DNA of 64,000 nt. Origin: Paulownia fortunei (Eukaryota > Streptophyta > Magnoliopsida > Lamiales > Paulowniaceae). A program made the translations under genes and the position numbers. Numbering within the stretch: position 1 is the stretch's first letter; each line of letters begins with the position of its first letter. Location of the stretch: assembly GCA_019321725.1 (NCBI GenBank), contig CM033122.1, positions 62,001-126,000 on the forward strand. Direction: 5' to 3'. Shown here piece by piece: positions 63,237 to 64,000 of this stretch. The notes under the pieces were generated by a model, which did not search any database, had not been told where the DNA came from, and saw only the letters and a list, made by a program, of their open reading frames with translations.

Positions 63237-64000
63237 CTGCATTGGAAAACTATTGGGGGATAAAGTCAGGGAAGAAGAAGCTTAATCTCATAGAGTACAG
63301 CATCACAAAATAAAAGTTTTAAGAGGGGAAAGCTACTTCATTAATTTTAGATTCCGGATGTCTAAAAGAACATACTAACAAGTATAATATATAACAAAAG
63401 AAATAACCTTTATCTCATGCCTAGATTAAATAACATAAGATATCCAAAAGCATAATCAGGTTTATACAAATAGGCTCACAAAAAGAAGAGAAGACACAAA
63501 ATTCTCCTCCATTAAGAAAGTTTTAGAAAACTACTAAAGATATTCACTTTTTGAATCCATGAGCCCTGTTCTCAACATACTGACTAGATTAAGCTTTTCA
63601 GAATTGTCTTTTAATTTGTAGACCACAAAAACGTTTTATGTTAGTGAGATAGTTTGAATATATATCCTCCTAATTCCTAGTGGAGCTAAAAATTATATAG
63701 ACAATGTCTTCATAGCCGTCAATGCGAACTTTGAGATTTTCACGGTATATTTAGATAATGATCATTACATGTTTTACTGTTCATCAGGTCAAAGCAACAT
63801 CTAATGATACCAATTACAAGACATCAACCCATGTTTGGGAAGCTATATTAAACATTTTTTTTTTTTTTTGGTAGTCTAAAAAACCATATCGACAGCAATA
63901 ATGATTGTGGAATTTCCAGTTAACTTCATCTCTTATTCCTTGTGGCATAAGGATACATCAGCCAAGCTGACATCACAACTATCACAAAACCAAAAGATAT
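63237..64000. other. Upstream intron of the SET gene, 5' exons beyond the window
   Basis: The exon ending at 63236 begins after an acceptor (CCAATGCAG, read on the minus strand) with two bases completing a split codon. At least one more coding exon must therefore lie upstream. No such exon is recognisable before 64000. A T run lies at about 63857-63871. Confidence 0.55.

Overview
The window reads as nuclear DNA of a core eudicot plant. It is AT-rich, its genes have many exons with GT-AG introns, and it carries plant-only families (class II KNOX, hydroxyproline arabinosyltransferase), TGGGCC promoter motifs, microsatellites and MITEs. The genus cannot be named from the sequence.

Layout. 1-3196: non-coding, with a long polypurine tract. 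3197-10945 (+): TRS120, the TRAPPII tethering subunit, 10 exons, 1198 aa. 10946-15502: intergenic DNA or VPS55 leader, with a MITE candidate and a decayed Ty1/copia reverse-transcriptase relic on the minus strand. 15503-17537 (+): VPS55-type four-pass membrane protein, 4 coding exons, 138 aa. 17538-29811: 12 kb gene-poor stretch with microsatellites, a Harbinger-type MITE and a GC-rich G-box island. 29812-33408 (+): KNAT3-like class II KNOX homeobox gene, 6 exons, 439 aa. 35340-36058 (-): small unnamed plant protein that appears frameshifted. 36774-44278 (+): neurochondrin family, 17 exons, 657 aa. 45638-50218 (+): HPAT, 8 exons, with a one-base frameshift. 51105-63236 (-): large trithorax-like SET-domain gene, 15 coding exons visible, 5' end outside the window.

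There are no operons; each gene has its own promoter. TRS120 and VPS55 both act in post-Golgi and endosomal trafficking, and HPAT is a Golgi enzyme, but nothing in the sequence shows that the clustering is functional. The neurochondrin gene and the small minus-strand gene share a divergent promoter region with three TGGGCC (site II) motifs. HPAT and the SET gene are convergent.

The most notable signals are in and around the SET gene. Its PHD finger has lost a zinc ligand, and the following PHD exon survives only as a frameshifted relic inside a 2.3 kb intron filled with transposons. The flanking exons still splice in frame, so the gene may make a PHD-less methyltransferase. One element in that intron carries seven copies of a 14-bp near-palindrome. 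Two frameshifts in otherwise clean genes are either real lesions or assembly indels. All exon boundaries were read by eye from splice consensus, phase and remembered family homology.
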